NCBI RefSeq assembly: GCF_900129385.1
Contig: NZ_FQVO01000014.1
Coordinates: 23,473-87,472, forward strand
Direction: 5' to 3'
Origin: Chryseobacterium takakiae
Lineage (GTDB): Bacteria; Bacteroidota; Bacteroidia; Flavobacteriales; Weeksellaceae
DNA length: 64,000 bases
Shown here: piece after piece, positions 18,208 through 26,772 of the stretch
How the letters are laid out: each line of letters begins with the position of its first letter
Position numbering within the stretch: the stretch's first letter is position 1
Notes under the pieces: model-generated
Told to the model about the DNA's origin: nothing
Database searches by the model: none
The model's input: the letters and a program-made list of their open reading frames with translations, nothing else
Program-made: the position numbers and the translations under genes

Positions 18208-19257
18208 ATGATTTTGAATCCGAAATTTCCGCTTTATTTACCAGGAGTAAAAAATGCCGGCAATGATAACATTTCTATCATTGGCGCAAACCTTCGTGAA
18301 GATATTACGACTTTAGGCTATTTTATTTCCGCCAACGAAGGCCTTAAACTTGAAATCCAGAATATATATCCTACCAAAGAATATGCTTCATTTGGAGATA
18401 TTTTAAGGAAATTCATTCAGGATAATCAACTTGAGAACGTTAAAAGACTCAGTCTTGCAGTTCCCGGACCGGTGCTCAACGGCAAAAGTAATCCGATACG
18501 ATTGGGATGGAACCTTGATATTGAAGAGCTTAAAAAAGATTTTAATTTCGAGAGAGCAGATATGCTTAATGATCAGGAAGCTTCTGCCTACGGAATGGGA
18601 CTTCTGGAAGATTCTGATCTTGATCCCATTTATACCAGCGGAAATCTCGAAAAAGGAAATGTGGCCATCCTCGCTCCCGGAAATGGGCTTGGAGAAGCAG
18701 GGTATTTCTTTGACGGAAAGTATATAAGACCGTTTGCAACAGAAGGAGGGCACTCAGAATTTTCTCCAAGAACCAATGTTGAGGTAGAATTTTATCAGTT
18801 CCTGAATAATATCTACGGCATTGTAAGCTGGGAAAATGTATTGTCAAAAACAGGATTATTCAATATTTATCGTTTTTTAAGAGATGTGAAAAGACATCCT
18901 GAACCTGAATGGCTTGCTCAAAGACTGTCTGAAGGAAATTTTGTTCAGGAATTGTACAAGGCAGCTGTTGAAGATGATGTATTGATCTGTAAAATTACGC
19001 TGGATACCTTCCTGGAGTTCCTGGCAAGAGAGGCGAATAACCTTACCTTAAAACTGAAAGCAACGGGAGGATTGTTAATTTCAGGGGATATTCCACAGGA
19101 AATCAGATCCTATATTGATAAAGACAAGTTCTACGAAAAATTCAAGATTAGTGATAAAATGGAAGAAATGCTGAGAAATATTCCTATTTATCTCAATAAA
19201 AACGAAAATACAGCTTTGAATGGCGCAGCGCTATACACTGCTTATTACCAAGACTAA
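18208..19257 (+). CDS. glk: Glucokinase
   Basis: 349 residues from the ATG at 18208 (MILNPKFPLYLPG). Glucokinase phosphorylates glucose to glucose-6-phosphate with ATP in the cytoplasm. Landmarks of the bacterial glucokinase family (Pfam Glucokinase, PF02685): ISIIGANLREDITTLGYF near the N-terminus, SLAVPGPVLNGK, NDQEASAYGMG, the glycine-rich LAPGNGLGEAGYF and the sugar-binding TEGGHSEFSPR. Length is near the usual 320-350. The ASP loop D-G-T of many kinases is replaced here by GANLRED. Single gene with its own box and terminator. Confidence 0.85.
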   Translation: MILNPKFPLYLPGVKNAGNDNISIIGANLREDITTLGYFISANEGLKLEIQNIYPTKEYASFGDILRKFIQDNQLENVKRLSLAVPGPVLNGKSNPIRLGWNLDIEELKKDFNFERADMLNDQEASAYGMGLLEDSDLDPIYTSGNLEKGNVAILAPGNGLGEAGYFFDGKYIRPFATEGGHSEFSPRTNVEVEFYQFLNNIYGIVSWENVLSKTGLFNIYRFLRDVKRHPEPEWLAQRLSEGNFVQELYKAAVEDDVLICKITLDTFLEFLAREANNLTLKLKATGGLLISGDIPQEIRSYIDKDKFYEKFKISDKMEEMLRNIPIYLNKNENTALNGAALYTAYYQD

Positions 19258-19262
19258 CTTTA

Positions 19263-19288
19263 AGCTCCGGGTTTTCCGGAGTTTTTTT
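19263..19288 (+). terminator. Rho-independent terminator
   Basis: Arms CTCCGG and CCGGAG with a T4 loop and a following T7 tract, 5 bases after glk. Confidence 0.8.
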
Positions 19289-19394
19289 ATGAATAAAATT
19301 ATTGTATTAATTGATATACATCAATGAAATCTATCATTTCTGTTGATTACATTTGCATCAGTAAATAATAAACAAGCAAATAATTTTTATCAGA

Positions 19395-19961
19395 ATGAAA
19401 AAAATATTTTTATTAGCAGTATTAGCGAGTGGTCTAGCATTCGGACAGACAAAAAAAGTGGTGAGCTCTGATGTGCAGTGGTGGGGCTATAAAATTGCAA
19501 AATCTGAATCAAGCTCACACTATGGAACCGTAAAGGTAAAATCCGGTGAAATGGTAATGAAAGGAAATCAATTGGTGGGTGGTACTTTTGTGTTGGACAT
19601 GAATTCTATCAATGCAACCGATCTTTCCGGAGAATATCAGCAAAAGCTAAACGGACACCTTAAAAACGGGGATTTCTTCGAAGTAGAAAAATATCCTACT
19701 GCGACTTTTAAAATCACTGGCATTAAGAAAAACAACGATAAAGTGTACAATTCTTTGGTAACAGGTAATTTAACGGTTAAAGGAAAAACCAATACTATTT
19801 CTTTCCCGGCGAAGATTACGTATGCTAACGGAACCGTTAGTCTGGCATCAAAAAAATTCTCTATCGACAGACAAAAATTTGATGTTGCTTACAAATCTAC
19901 TATGCAGGATGTACTTGTGAAAGATGATATGGATTTGCAGGTAAAAGTAACAGCAAAATAA
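19395..19961 (+). CDS. YceI family secreted lipocalin-like protein
   Basis: 188 residues with a signal peptide (about 1-18, cleavage near FGQ). The mature part is an antiparallel beta-barrel: VQWWGYKIAKSESSSHYGTV, GGTFVLDMNSINATDLS, FEVEKYPTATFKITG, TGNLTVKGKTNTISFPAKI, FSIDRQKFDVAYKS. This is the YceI layout, a lipocalin-like fold that binds polyisoprenoid-type lipids, here in the periplasm. It is followed 78 bp later by a paralog, with a terminator in between. Confidence 0.85.
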   Translation: MKKIFLLAVLASGLAFGQTKKVVSSDVQWWGYKIAKSESSSHYGTVKVKSGEMVMKGNQLVGGTFVLDMNSINATDLSGEYQQKLNGHLKNGDFFEVEKYPTATFKITGIKKNNDKVYNSLVTGNLTVKGKTNTISFPAKITYANGTVSLASKKFSIDRQKFDVAYKSTMQDVLVKDDMDLQVKVTAK

Positions 19962-19982
19962 TTTAATCAAAAAAAGATTGTT

Positions 19983-20010
19983 AAAAGTGTAGAAGTTCTA
20001 CACTTTTTTT
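19983..20010 (+). terminator. Rho-independent terminator
   Basis: Arms AAAGTGTAGAA and TTCTACACTTT, followed by a T tract. It lies between the two YceI genes. Confidence 0.8.
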
Positions 20011-20039
20011 TATTTTTGTTGAATTGTAAATAAAAAAGA

Positions 20040-20675
20040 ATGAAAAGATTACTATTGTTTGCGATGATGTGTGTATGCATGTCATTTGTTTTCGGTCAGA
20101 AGAAAGGAGATAAAGTGGTAAAAGTAACATCGTCGGAGATCAGATGGTGGGGATATAAAGTGGTGAAAACGGTTCCTACAACGCACTCGGGGACGGTAAA
20201 GCTGAAAAGCGGAAAGTTTACTTTTGACAAAACCGTTCTTATCGATGGAGAATTCGTGATCGATATGAAGTCAATTATGGCAGGTGATGTTTCAAGCCAG
20301 GATGAAGATATGGTAAAACTAACGAATGATCTTAAAAGTTCAAATTTCTTTGATGTTAAAAAGTTTCCGTTGGCAAAATTTCACTTAACGAAAATTATTC
20401 CTTTGGCAAACAGCGAGTATAACTCTACAGTTTACGGAGATGTAACCATAAAAGGTGTTAGAAAAACCATCACCTTCCCTGCAAATGTTTATATTACACA
20501 GTTCACTGTGGTGATAGAATCTGCAAAATTCTCCTTAAACAGAAGAGATTTCAAAGTATTCTACCAATCTTCTCTTAAAGATTATTTCATTAAAAACGAA
20601 ATGGATATTCAGTTTAAAATTTCTACTGAAAAATTGGATAATGAAAACAGAACTCCGGTAAAGAAGAAGAAATAA
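20040..20675 (+). CDS. YceI family secreted protein, second paralog
   Basis: 211 residues, signal peptide about 1-19 (ending VFGQ). It shares the paralog's pattern: SEIRWWGYKVVKTVPTTHSGT, DGEFVIDMKSIMAGDVS, FFDVKKFPLAKFHLTK, GDVTIKGVRKTITFPANV, FSLNRRDFKVFYQSS. A basic C-terminal tail (TPVKKKK) is added. Identity to the first copy is moderate, so the duplication is old. Lipid-binding periplasmic role by family; the specific ligand is unknown. Confidence 0.82.
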   Translation: MKRLLLFAMMCVCMSFVFGQKKGDKVVKVTSSEIRWWGYKVVKTVPTTHSGTVKLKSGKFTFDKTVLIDGEFVIDMKSIMAGDVSSQDEDMVKLTNDLKSSNFFDVKKFPLAKFHLTKIIPLANSEYNSTVYGDVTIKGVRKTITFPANVYITQFTVVIESAKFSLNRRDFKVFYQSSLKDYFIKNEMDIQFKISTEKLDNENRTPVKKKK

Positions 20676-20682
20676 TTACATT

Positions 20683-20736
20683 AAAATTATACTAAAAAAG
20701 TGACTTCATTTGAAGTCACTTTTTTAGTATAATTTT
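20683..20736 (+). terminator. Long perfect palindromic terminator
   Basis: Two perfect 26-bp arms around a TT centre; core GTGACTTCA / TGAAGTCAC with T6 on the plus strand. Unusually long for a terminator. Confidence 0.8.
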
Positions 20737-20934
20737 ACTTGCGGAATACGACTCTTGTTTTTTAAGTGATTTATATACTTAATAACTTAAGATATTGTTG
20801 ATTTTGTTCTGAATAATATTTTAGTCTAATCCAAGTATATCTTTTTTTTTTGGATTATTTTTTTGATTTCCCAATCTATTGTTACATATTTGCTATTGAT
20901 AACATTGAAATAATTATATTAAAATTACACGATC

Positions 20935-21717
20935 ATGAAAATTAAAACTATTCTTTTATTCTTATTTACAATTAATTTTAGCATTAATAATGCACAGGTT
21001 GGTATTAACACAACAAATCCAAAAGGAGTTTTGGATATTACTTCTGCAAATTCAGCAGTGGTTCTTCCAAGACTTGCAGATCCTGTATCGGTTGTTACTC
21101 CGGTCGCAGGGATGATATTATATGATTCAACCAACAAAGCAATAAGATATTTTGACGGTAGTACATGGAATACGTTAATATACAGTACGCAGCTCACGAA
21201 ACCTAATGAAGGAGTGGTGAAGATTAATGCTGGTGGATCTAGTGGTGGCGTAAAACCGAGTTGGAACAATACTCCGGCTAATACCACACGACAGGTTACT
21301 TATTCGTCGCCCTTAGTATATGCTTCTTCTCCTACAACAAGCTGGCCGGAAAACTCTACAGTTAGCGACATTAAGATCTATAACGGAGGACGATTTTTAG
21401 AAAATGAAGTTTTAGGGCAGGTGCATCAATGGAGAGTTATTGTCAATTATACCAAAAGCTCAAATATATTAAGTCAGGATATCAGATTCATTTTACGAAA
21501 TCCTTCTTCAGGTTTCAGGCTTGAAGTTAGTGGTGTTATTCCATCAGGTAAAACGAGTGGTATTCTTGTATACAATTTTACATCAATTGCAGACCAGGCG
21601 AGCCTTCCAAGTCCTTTCGGTACAGGTAACGGGTATATATTAGAATGGGTAGCCTCTGATGATATTACAACCTTAAATATTGATAGCGTTACAAGAATTT
21701 CTAATCATAAAGATTAA
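20935..21717 (+). CDS. Secreted protein of unknown function
   Basis: 260 residues with a signal peptide (about 1-21). The mature N-terminus QVGINTTNPKGVLDITSANS is the pattern seen in many flavobacterial exported proteins that resemble phage-tail-fibre-like repeats, followed by MILYDSTNKAIRYFDGSTWN. The remaining 170 residues form an unrecognised beta-rich domain. No C-terminal T9SS signal is visible. Function unknown. About 198 bp of AT-rich DNA without a gene precede it. Confidence 0.6.
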   Translation: MKIKTILLFLFTINFSINNAQVGINTTNPKGVLDITSANSAVVLPRLADPVSVVTPVAGMILYDSTNKAIRYFDGSTWNTLIYSTQLTKPNEGVVKINAGGSSGGVKPSWNNTPANTTRQVTYSSPLVYASSPTTSWPENSTVSDIKIYNGGRFLENEVLGQVHQWRVIVNYTKSSNILSQDIRFILRNPSSGFRLEVSGVIPSGKTSGILVYNFTSIADQASLPSPFGTGNGYILEWVASDDITTLNIDSVTRISNHKD

Positions 21718-21768
21718 TTTTTATATCATATAAAATCATGTCTTGATGCTTTTTTATATTTTAGTAGT

Positions 21769-22410
21769 ATGAAAATATATGTAGTAAGCGGTCTTGGCGC
21801 AGATTTTAAGGTGCTGGAAAAAATACAATTTCCAAAGCAGCATGAAGTGGTTTTTATTGACTGGCTGATTCCGGAGCAGAATGAGGAATTTCAGCATTAC
21901 GTGCATAGAATGGCAGGAAAAATTGATGATTCGGAACCATTTTATCTCTTGGGATATTCGTTTGGCGGAATTCTGGTTCAGGAAATAAACAAACTGAAGC
22001 CTGCGAGAAAAGTAGTGATTATGGGAAGTATCAGATCAGATAAGGAGAAGTCAGTTTTAATAAAGACCGGACAGGTGACCAGAATCCCGAAACTTTTACC
22101 TGTAAGGTTTTTCAATGAAAAGACAACAAACATTTATTCTATATTTCGTAAATTTTTTGATCCCAAAAATCCAAGGATTTTGCAGTATTTTCAGGTGAGA
22201 GATCCATACTACCTTAAATGGTCTATTGAAAAAATATCTGATTGGAAGTTTGAAGAAAATCCTGATGTTATACAGATTCTCGGAGATAAAGACATCGTTT
22301 TCCCAATCAAAAACTGCCGTCCTGATTATATTATTAAAGGGGGCACTCATTTGTTTCCTGCAACAAAATCTAAGGAAGTGTCCTATATTTTAAAGGGGGT
22401 GTTTAAATAA
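21769..22410 (+). CDS. Alpha/beta hydrolase family protein
   Basis: 213 residues. A nucleophile-elbow motif GYSFGG (about 63-68) sits after LLG in FYLLGYSFGGILVQEI, and a late strand has GDKDIVFP and GGTHLFPA, the positions of the acid and His of the triad. No signal peptide. A short member of the alpha/beta hydrolase superfamily; substrate unknown. It lies 51 bp after the secreted protein and about 110 bp before the ammonium transporter. Confidence 0.65.
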   Translation: MKIYVVSGLGADFKVLEKIQFPKQHEVVFIDWLIPEQNEEFQHYVHRMAGKIDDSEPFYLLGYSFGGILVQEINKLKPARKVVIMGSIRSDKEKSVLIKTGQVTRIPKLLPVRFFNEKTTNIYSIFRKFFDPKNPRILQYFQVRDPYYLKWSIEKISDWKFEENPDVIQILGDKDIVFPIKNCRPDYIIKGGTHLFPATKSKEVSYILKGVFK

Positions 22411-22490
22411 TTTTATTAATTATTTGTAAATATTGCGTTAAGAAGTAGGGGTTAAAGTATTTTTTTTATGTTATTTTGAAAATTTATGCT

Positions 22491-22498
22491 TACTTTTG
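22491..22498 (+). promoter_or_regulatory. Bacteroidota -7 box (TACTTTTG) for amt
   Basis: TAnnTTTG match 21 bases upstream of the amt ATG. Confidence 0.45.
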
Positions 22499-22519
22499 GA
22501 GGGGTAAAACATAAATTGT

Positions 22520-23863
22520 ATGACAGTTGGTTTAAAATGGATCGTTTCATTTTGCATTATTACACTTGTTGCCGTTGGCGGATTATTCTGGAGCCCCATC
22601 GCAGATTTTCCGAATACCGGCGAATTCCTGGCTGAAGAAAATATTGTAGGTGCCGATGTCGCATGGATTCTTGCTGCTGCAGGACTGGTGCTTCTCATGA
22701 CTCCCGGGCTTTCTTTCTTCTACGGAGGAATGGTCGGCAAAAAGAATGTAATTTCTACGATGTTGCAGAGCTTTATCGCGTTGGGAGTGATCTCGATTCT
22801 TTGGGTAGTCATCGGTTTTTCTTTATCCTTCGGAGATTCTATTGGCTTCACATTAAATGGTGAACATTACGGAATTATCGGAAATCCATTAAGTTATCCT
22901 TTTTTCAGCAGAGTAGGAGTGTTGCCTCATAAATATATGGCTTCTACCATTCCGTTTATTTTGTTTGCTTTATTCCAGATGAAATTTGCCGTTATCACCC
23001 CTGCTTTGATTACCGGATCTTTTGCAGAGCGGGTACGTTTCATCTCATATCTTTTATTCATGGTGCTTTTCAGCATCTTTATCTATACTCCGCTTTGTCA
23101 CATGGTTTGGCATCCGGACGGACTTCTCAACAAATACTTCGGGGTGAAAGACTTTGCAGGAGGAACGGTTGTTCATATGAGTGCAGGCTTCGCGGCGTTA
23201 GCCGGTGCTTTAGTTGTAGGAAACAGAAAAAGACCGCATCATGAGCCTTCTAATATTTCCTATGTAATCCTGGGAACCGGAATGCTTTGGTTCGGATGGT
23301 TCGGATTCAATGCCGGTTCGGCACTTAGTGCCAATGCTACAGCTGCGACAGCATTCGGAACCACAACAATTGCCTCTGCTTCTGCGATGATGACCTGGAT
23401 TTTCTTCGACCGTATCAATAAAAGAAAGGTTTCTGCTTTAGGAGCCTGCATCGGTGCTGTGGTAGGTTTGGTAGCAATTACTCCGGGATGTGGCTTTGTT
23501 TCGGTTTCGGAAAGTTTATTCATAGGATTTATTGCCGCAATTGTTTCTAATCTGATGCTCAACTGGAAAGCGCTGAAAAAAATAGATGATACGCTGGATG
23601 TATTTGCCTGTCATGGAGTCGGCGGAATTATGGGAATGATCCTTACCGCAATTTTCGCACATGGAGAAAATGCGAGCCTTCTTCATGGCGGACTGGAAGT
23701 TTTTGCACATCACATGGCGGCTTTGCTGTTGGTTTCCGTATTTACCTTTTTCGGATCACTGCTTTTATATAAAATAACAAACAGTATTATTACCCTGAGG
23801 GTTTCGGAAGAATCGGAAGATCTTGGATTAGACATTTCCCAACACGAAGAAAGCCTGTGTTAA
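22520..23863 (+). CDS. amt: Ammonium transporter
   Basis: 447 residues with about 11 membrane helices. The Amt/Mep signature region reads TPGLSFFYGGMVGKKN, with later DFAGGTVVHMSAGFAALAGA, WFGWFGFNAGS and the pore-lining region FACHGVGGIMGMILTA. It carries NH4+/NH3 across the inner membrane. There is no glnK gene next to it, so PII regulation, if any, comes from elsewhere. Ends with a terminator. Confidence 0.9.
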   Translation: MTVGLKWIVSFCIITLVAVGGLFWSPIADFPNTGEFLAEENIVGADVAWILAAAGLVLLMTPGLSFFYGGMVGKKNVISTMLQSFIALGVISILWVVIGFSLSFGDSIGFTLNGEHYGIIGNPLSYPFFSRVGVLPHKYMASTIPFILFALFQMKFAVITPALITGSFAERVRFISYLLFMVLFSIFIYTPLCHMVWHPDGLLNKYFGVKDFAGGTVVHMSAGFAALAGALVVGNRKRPHHEPSNISYVILGTGMLWFGWFGFNAGSALSANATAATAFGTTTIASASAMMTWIFFDRINKRKVSALGACIGAVVGLVAITPGCGFVSVSESLFIGFIAAIVSNLMLNWKALKKIDDTLDVFACHGVGGIMGMILTAIFAHGENASLLHGGLEVFAHHMAALLLVSVFTFFGSLLLYKITNSIITLRVSEESEDLGLDISQHEESLC

Positions 23864-23880
23864 AGGAAGATGTGTATAGA

Positions 23881-23956
23881 GTGAATTGTCAATAGTGAAT
23901 TGTGAATCTATTGAGATGTGGATTTACATTGACAGCGAAGCGAATTGACAATTCAC
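23881..23956. repeat. Inverted-repeat element (REP-like)
   Basis: Ends GTGAATTGTCAAT / ATTGACAATTCAC are perfect 13-bp inverted repeats. A related element lies at 26662-26767. Confidence 0.6.
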
Positions 23957-24001
23957 CATTGACATAAAAAAATCTACTAGTGTTCATATAGTTTTAATTA
24001 G

Positions 24002-24034
24002 AAAGCCGGAGCTGATTTTTCATCTCCGGCTTTT
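24002..24034 (+). terminator. Terminator of amt
   Basis: Arms AAAGCCGGAG and CTCCGGCTTT, then a T tract that overlaps the -33 element of the sdaA promoter. Confidence 0.75.
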
Positions 24035-24060
24035 GCATTTGGATTTATCATGTATCTTTG
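24031..24060 (+). promoter_or_regulatory. sdaA promoter (TTTTG-N17-TATCTTTG)
   Basis: TTTTG at 24031-24035 and TATCTTTG at 24053-24060 with 17 bases between, a good Bacteroidota promoter match 27 bases before the ATG. Confidence 0.6.
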
Positions 24061-24087
24061 TGATAAAGAAAAAGGAAGAATTTCTAT

Positions 24088-25506
24088 ATGGAATCAATAT
24101 CGGTTTTTGAAATTATAAAAGTGGGGATTGGCCCGTCCAGTTCTCATACAATGGGTCCGTGGAATGCGGCTTCAGCATTTATCAGAATTATAAAAAGGGA
24201 AAGATCAATTGCAGAGGTAAAAGAAGTGTTCCTTGAATTTTTTGGCTCCCTGGCTAAAACGGGTATCGGACACGGAACTGATATTGCCGGAATGTTAGGA
24301 TTAAATGGCGAAGATTTTAAAACGATTGATACCACCAAAATTGATGAAAAAATAGATCAGATTAAAAGTTCTCAAAAAATCAACCTCGGTGGCGAAAAAG
24401 AAATTCCCTTTATATACGGGCATCACCTGGTTTTAAATATGAAACAGTCGCTGGATTATCATCCGAACGGAATGATCTTTAAAGCCATTTTTGAGGACGG
24501 AACTGAATTGGTTCAGGATTTTTATTCTGTAGGAGGAGGTTTCATTATGAGCCAGGAGAAAAAATCTATTGAAAAGCATTGTATCCGTACCTTATATCCG
24601 TGTCATAAATCTTCAGATATTGTAAAATATTGTGAGAAACTCGGCCTTACCAGAATTTCAGATCTTATTTTAATGAATGAAGAAAGCTGGAGGTCTCAGG
24701 AAGAAACGAAAAAAGAAGCGTTGTATATCTGGCAGCAGATCAAAGAATGTATCTATAAAGGAGTCAACAAAGAAGGTGTACTTCCGGGCGGACTTAATGT
24801 TTCCCGCAGAGCAGCCGGGATCAACAGAAAATTATTAGGAGATAAAATCTATAAAAACAAAGATGAATGGTTTCAGCAGGTGGTAGATGCGGAAGAAAAT
24901 TTCACCAATATCAATAAATGGATTTCATGTTTTGCATTGGCGGTAAATGAAGAAAATGCAAGCTTCGGAAGAATCATCACGGCACCCACGAACGGCGCCA
25001 GCGGCGTTATTCCGGCGGTGTTGATGTATGCGCAGGCCTTTACCCCTTTCACGAGTGAAGACGATATCATCCGGTTTTTGCTGGTGGCAGGAGAAATTGG
25101 TACTTTATTTAAGAAAAATGCAACCATTTCCGCGGCGATGGGCGGCTGTCAGGCTGAAGTTGGCGTTTCATCTGCAATGGCTGCAGCAGGGCTTACGGAA
25201 ATTCTTGGCGGCAGTGTAGGACAGGTTCTTATGGCGGCTGAAATCGCTATGGAACATCACTTGGGAATGACCTGCGACCCGATCAAAGGATTGGTGCAGA
25301 TTCCGTGTATTGAAAGAAATACAATGGGCGCCATCAAAGCAATCACTGCGGCAAATATCGCGCTGGAAAGTGATCCGGCGAAAGCAAAGGTAAGTTTGGA
25401 CCAGGTCATCCAGACCATGTGGGAAACTGCTTTATCGATGAATGACCGTTTTAAAGAAACCTCCGAAGGTGGTTTGGCGATAGCTGTGAACGTGGCGGAA
25501 TGTTAA
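24088..25506 (+). CDS. sdaA: L-serine ammonia-lyase
   Basis: 472 residues, single-chain iron-sulfur type. It deaminates L-serine to pyruvate and ammonia in the cytoplasm. The N-terminal beta domain begins SVFEIIKVGIGPSSSHTMGP, the family signature. The alpha domain has GASGVIPAVLMYA, GGCQAEVGVSSAMAAAGL and CDPIKGLVQIPC, whose Cys residues would hold the Fe-S cluster. Length fits. It follows amt, perhaps placing two nitrogen genes together, but they have separate promoters. Confidence 0.9.
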   Translation: MESISVFEIIKVGIGPSSSHTMGPWNAASAFIRIIKRERSIAEVKEVFLEFFGSLAKTGIGHGTDIAGMLGLNGEDFKTIDTTKIDEKIDQIKSSQKINLGGEKEIPFIYGHHLVLNMKQSLDYHPNGMIFKAIFEDGTELVQDFYSVGGGFIMSQEKKSIEKHCIRTLYPCHKSSDIVKYCEKLGLTRISDLILMNEESWRSQEETKKEALYIWQQIKECIYKGVNKEGVLPGGLNVSRRAAGINRKLLGDKIYKNKDEWFQQVVDAEENFTNINKWISCFALAVNEENASFGRIITAPTNGASGVIPAVLMYAQAFTPFTSEDDIIRFLLVAGEIGTLFKKNATISAAMGGCQAEVGVSSAMAAAGLTEILGGSVGQVLMAAEIAMEHHLGMTCDPIKGLVQIPCIERNTMGAIKAITAANIALESDPAKAKVSLDQVIQTMWETALSMNDRFKETSEGGLAIAVNVAEC

Positions 25507-25530
25507 GGTTAATTTAAATTAAAAATAAAA

Positions 25531-25560
25531 AATCCTCAGAATGAATATTTCTGAGGATTT
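25531..25560. terminator. Bidirectional terminator between sdaA and tyrA
   Basis: Arms AATCCTCAGA and TCTGAGGATT with T-rich flanks. Confidence 0.7.
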
Positions 25561-25650
25561 TCAATTAATATTGTAATTCAGGTGACTTTACTTACTTTTT
25601 CACCGTAATATCAGGCTTCCCCAAACGAAGTTCTTGTTTAAAATTATTAT

Positions 25651-26496
25651 TTATTTATCCAAAATTCCCCTTATTTTATTGGCATTGGAAATCAGTTCTC
25701 CAAGATATTCGTAATTTTCTTTTTCTAAAGCCGATTTGAATTTTCTTAACTGCGAAATATGCTCATTAAGCACATCAAGAACATTTTCTTTATTTTGCTT
25801 AAAGATAGGAACCCACATTTCCGGGTGCGATTTTGCCAGTCGGACGGTACTGGAAAACCCCGAGCTTGCAAGCTGGAAAATCGTTTCTTCTTCTTTTTCC
25901 TTTTCTAAAACAGTATTCGCCAAAGCGTAGGAAGTGATATGGGAAATATGGGAAATATATGCCGTGTGAACGTCATGATCTTCTGCATTCATATAAATCG
26001 TATGCATATCCAGGCTTTCAACAATTTTCTCCACTGTTTTCAGGGCGTCTTCCGAAGATTCTTCCTTATTGCAGATTACTCCTGCTTTTCCGGCAAAACT
26101 TTCTGACACAGCAGCTTTCGGACCGCTGTTTTCCGTTCCCCACATTGGGTGAAAGGCAACAAATCTTGATCTGTTGGGATGGTTTTTTACAGCCTGTACA
26201 ATTCCGGCTTTGGTAGATCCGGTATCCATCACAGTCTGATTTTCAGAAGTAAGATCCAACACTTGGGGCAATATTTTTCTTGCCGCATCCACCGGAATCG
26301 CAAGGATAATGAGATCGGAATTGCTGATTCCGTATTCAAGATCTGCATGGGCATCAATGATATTTAATTTTAATGCTTCATTCAAATGATCAATGCTATT
26401 ATCGATTCCATAGATAAAGTCTGCTATTTCCTTCGATTTCAGTTTCAAGGCAATTGATCCTCCAATAAGGCCTACTCCTACAATACTTATTTTCAT
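25651..26496 (-). CDS. tyrA: Prephenate dehydrogenase
   Basis: 281 residues. It converts prephenate to 4-hydroxyphenylpyruvate with NAD(P)+ in tyrosine synthesis. The Rossmann start MKISIVGVGLIGGSIALKL gives the GxGxxG motif; DTGSTKAGIV and VAFHPMWGTENSGPKA are family landmarks around the catalytic His. No fused chorismate mutase or ACT domain is present. The leader has a Tyr-rich peptide and terminator (26509-26632), so transcription is probably attenuated by charged tRNA-Tyr. Confidence 0.88.
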   Translation of the reverse strand: MKISIVGVGLIGGSIALKLKSKEIADFIYGIDNSIDHLNEALKLNIIDAHADLEYGISNSDLIILAIPVDAARKILPQVLDLTSENQTVMDTGSTKAGIVQAVKNHPNRSRFVAFHPMWGTENSGPKAAVSESFAGKAGVICNKEESSEDALKTVEKIVESLDMHTIYMNAEDHDVHTAYISHISHITSYALANTVLEKEKEEETIFQLASSGFSSTVRLAKSHPEMWVPIFKQNKENVLDVLNEHISQLRKFKSALEKENYEYLGELISNANKIRGILDK

Positions 26497-26508
26497 CTAT
26501 TTAAATTT

Positions 26509-26540
26509 AAAAATAAAAAACCCCGCCCAAGGACGAGGTT
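26509..26540 (-). terminator. Attenuator terminator in the tyrA leader
   Basis: On the minus strand AACCTCGTCC pairs with GGGCGGGGTT, followed by TTTTTTATTTTT. It sits about 25 bp before the tyrA ATG. Its 5' arm can also pair with GGGATAAGG at the leader-peptide stop codon, an alternative antiterminator. Confidence 0.75.
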
Positions 26541-26563
26541 ATGTTTATCTATATAAGAAATCC

Positions 26564-26620
26564 TTATCCCAAAGCTGAGCTAAAAATTCCGTAATAATAT
26601 GTTCCGTTTTTTGTAATCAC
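26564..26620 (-). CDS. tyrA leader peptide (Tyr-codon attenuator)
   Basis: A GTG-started ORF of 18 residues, VITKNGTYYYGIFSSALG (start read as Met). It contains three consecutive Tyr codons (TAT TAT TAC) and a Phe codon before a TAA at 26566-26564. The start lies 4 bases after a perfect promoter box, so translation is probably leaderless. The stop codon lies inside the segment that would pair with the terminator's 5' arm. Ribosome position over the Tyr codons would therefore decide between antiterminator and terminator, as in classical leader-peptide attenuation. Not shown by experiment. Confidence 0.7.
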   Translation of the reverse strand: MITKNGTYYYGIFSSALG

Positions 26621-26624
26621 GAGA

Positions 26625-26632
26625 CAAAGGTA
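26625..26632 (-). promoter_or_regulatory. tyrA leader promoter box (TACCTTTG)
   Basis: Perfect TAnnTTTG on the minus strand; transcription would start at or within a few bases of the GTG at 26620. Confidence 0.6.
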
Positions 26633-26661
26633 ACAATTTTTTTAATTGAAATTAAAAAGTG

Positions 26662-26767
26662 AATGGTGAATTTTAAAGTCAATTAACTTCGTTGTCAATT
26701 AGCATTACTGAATAATTCATGTGAATGTAAAGAATTGACAATTGACTTGCAAAGCAAATTCACCATT
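26662..26767. repeat. Inverted-repeat element related to 23881-23956
   Basis: Perfect 12-bp ends AATGGTGAATTT / AAATTCACCATT with internal GTCAATT and AATTGACAATTGAC. It lies 5 bases from the antiporter stop. Confidence 0.55.
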
Positions 26768-26772
26768 GACTT

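Noticed and set aside
26509..26540. Terminator belonging only to the antiporter gene
   Set aside because: It lies about 230 bp after the antiporter stop, downstream of a promoter box and a Tyr-rich ORF and 25 bp before tyrA, which fits an attenuator better; a double role is still possible.
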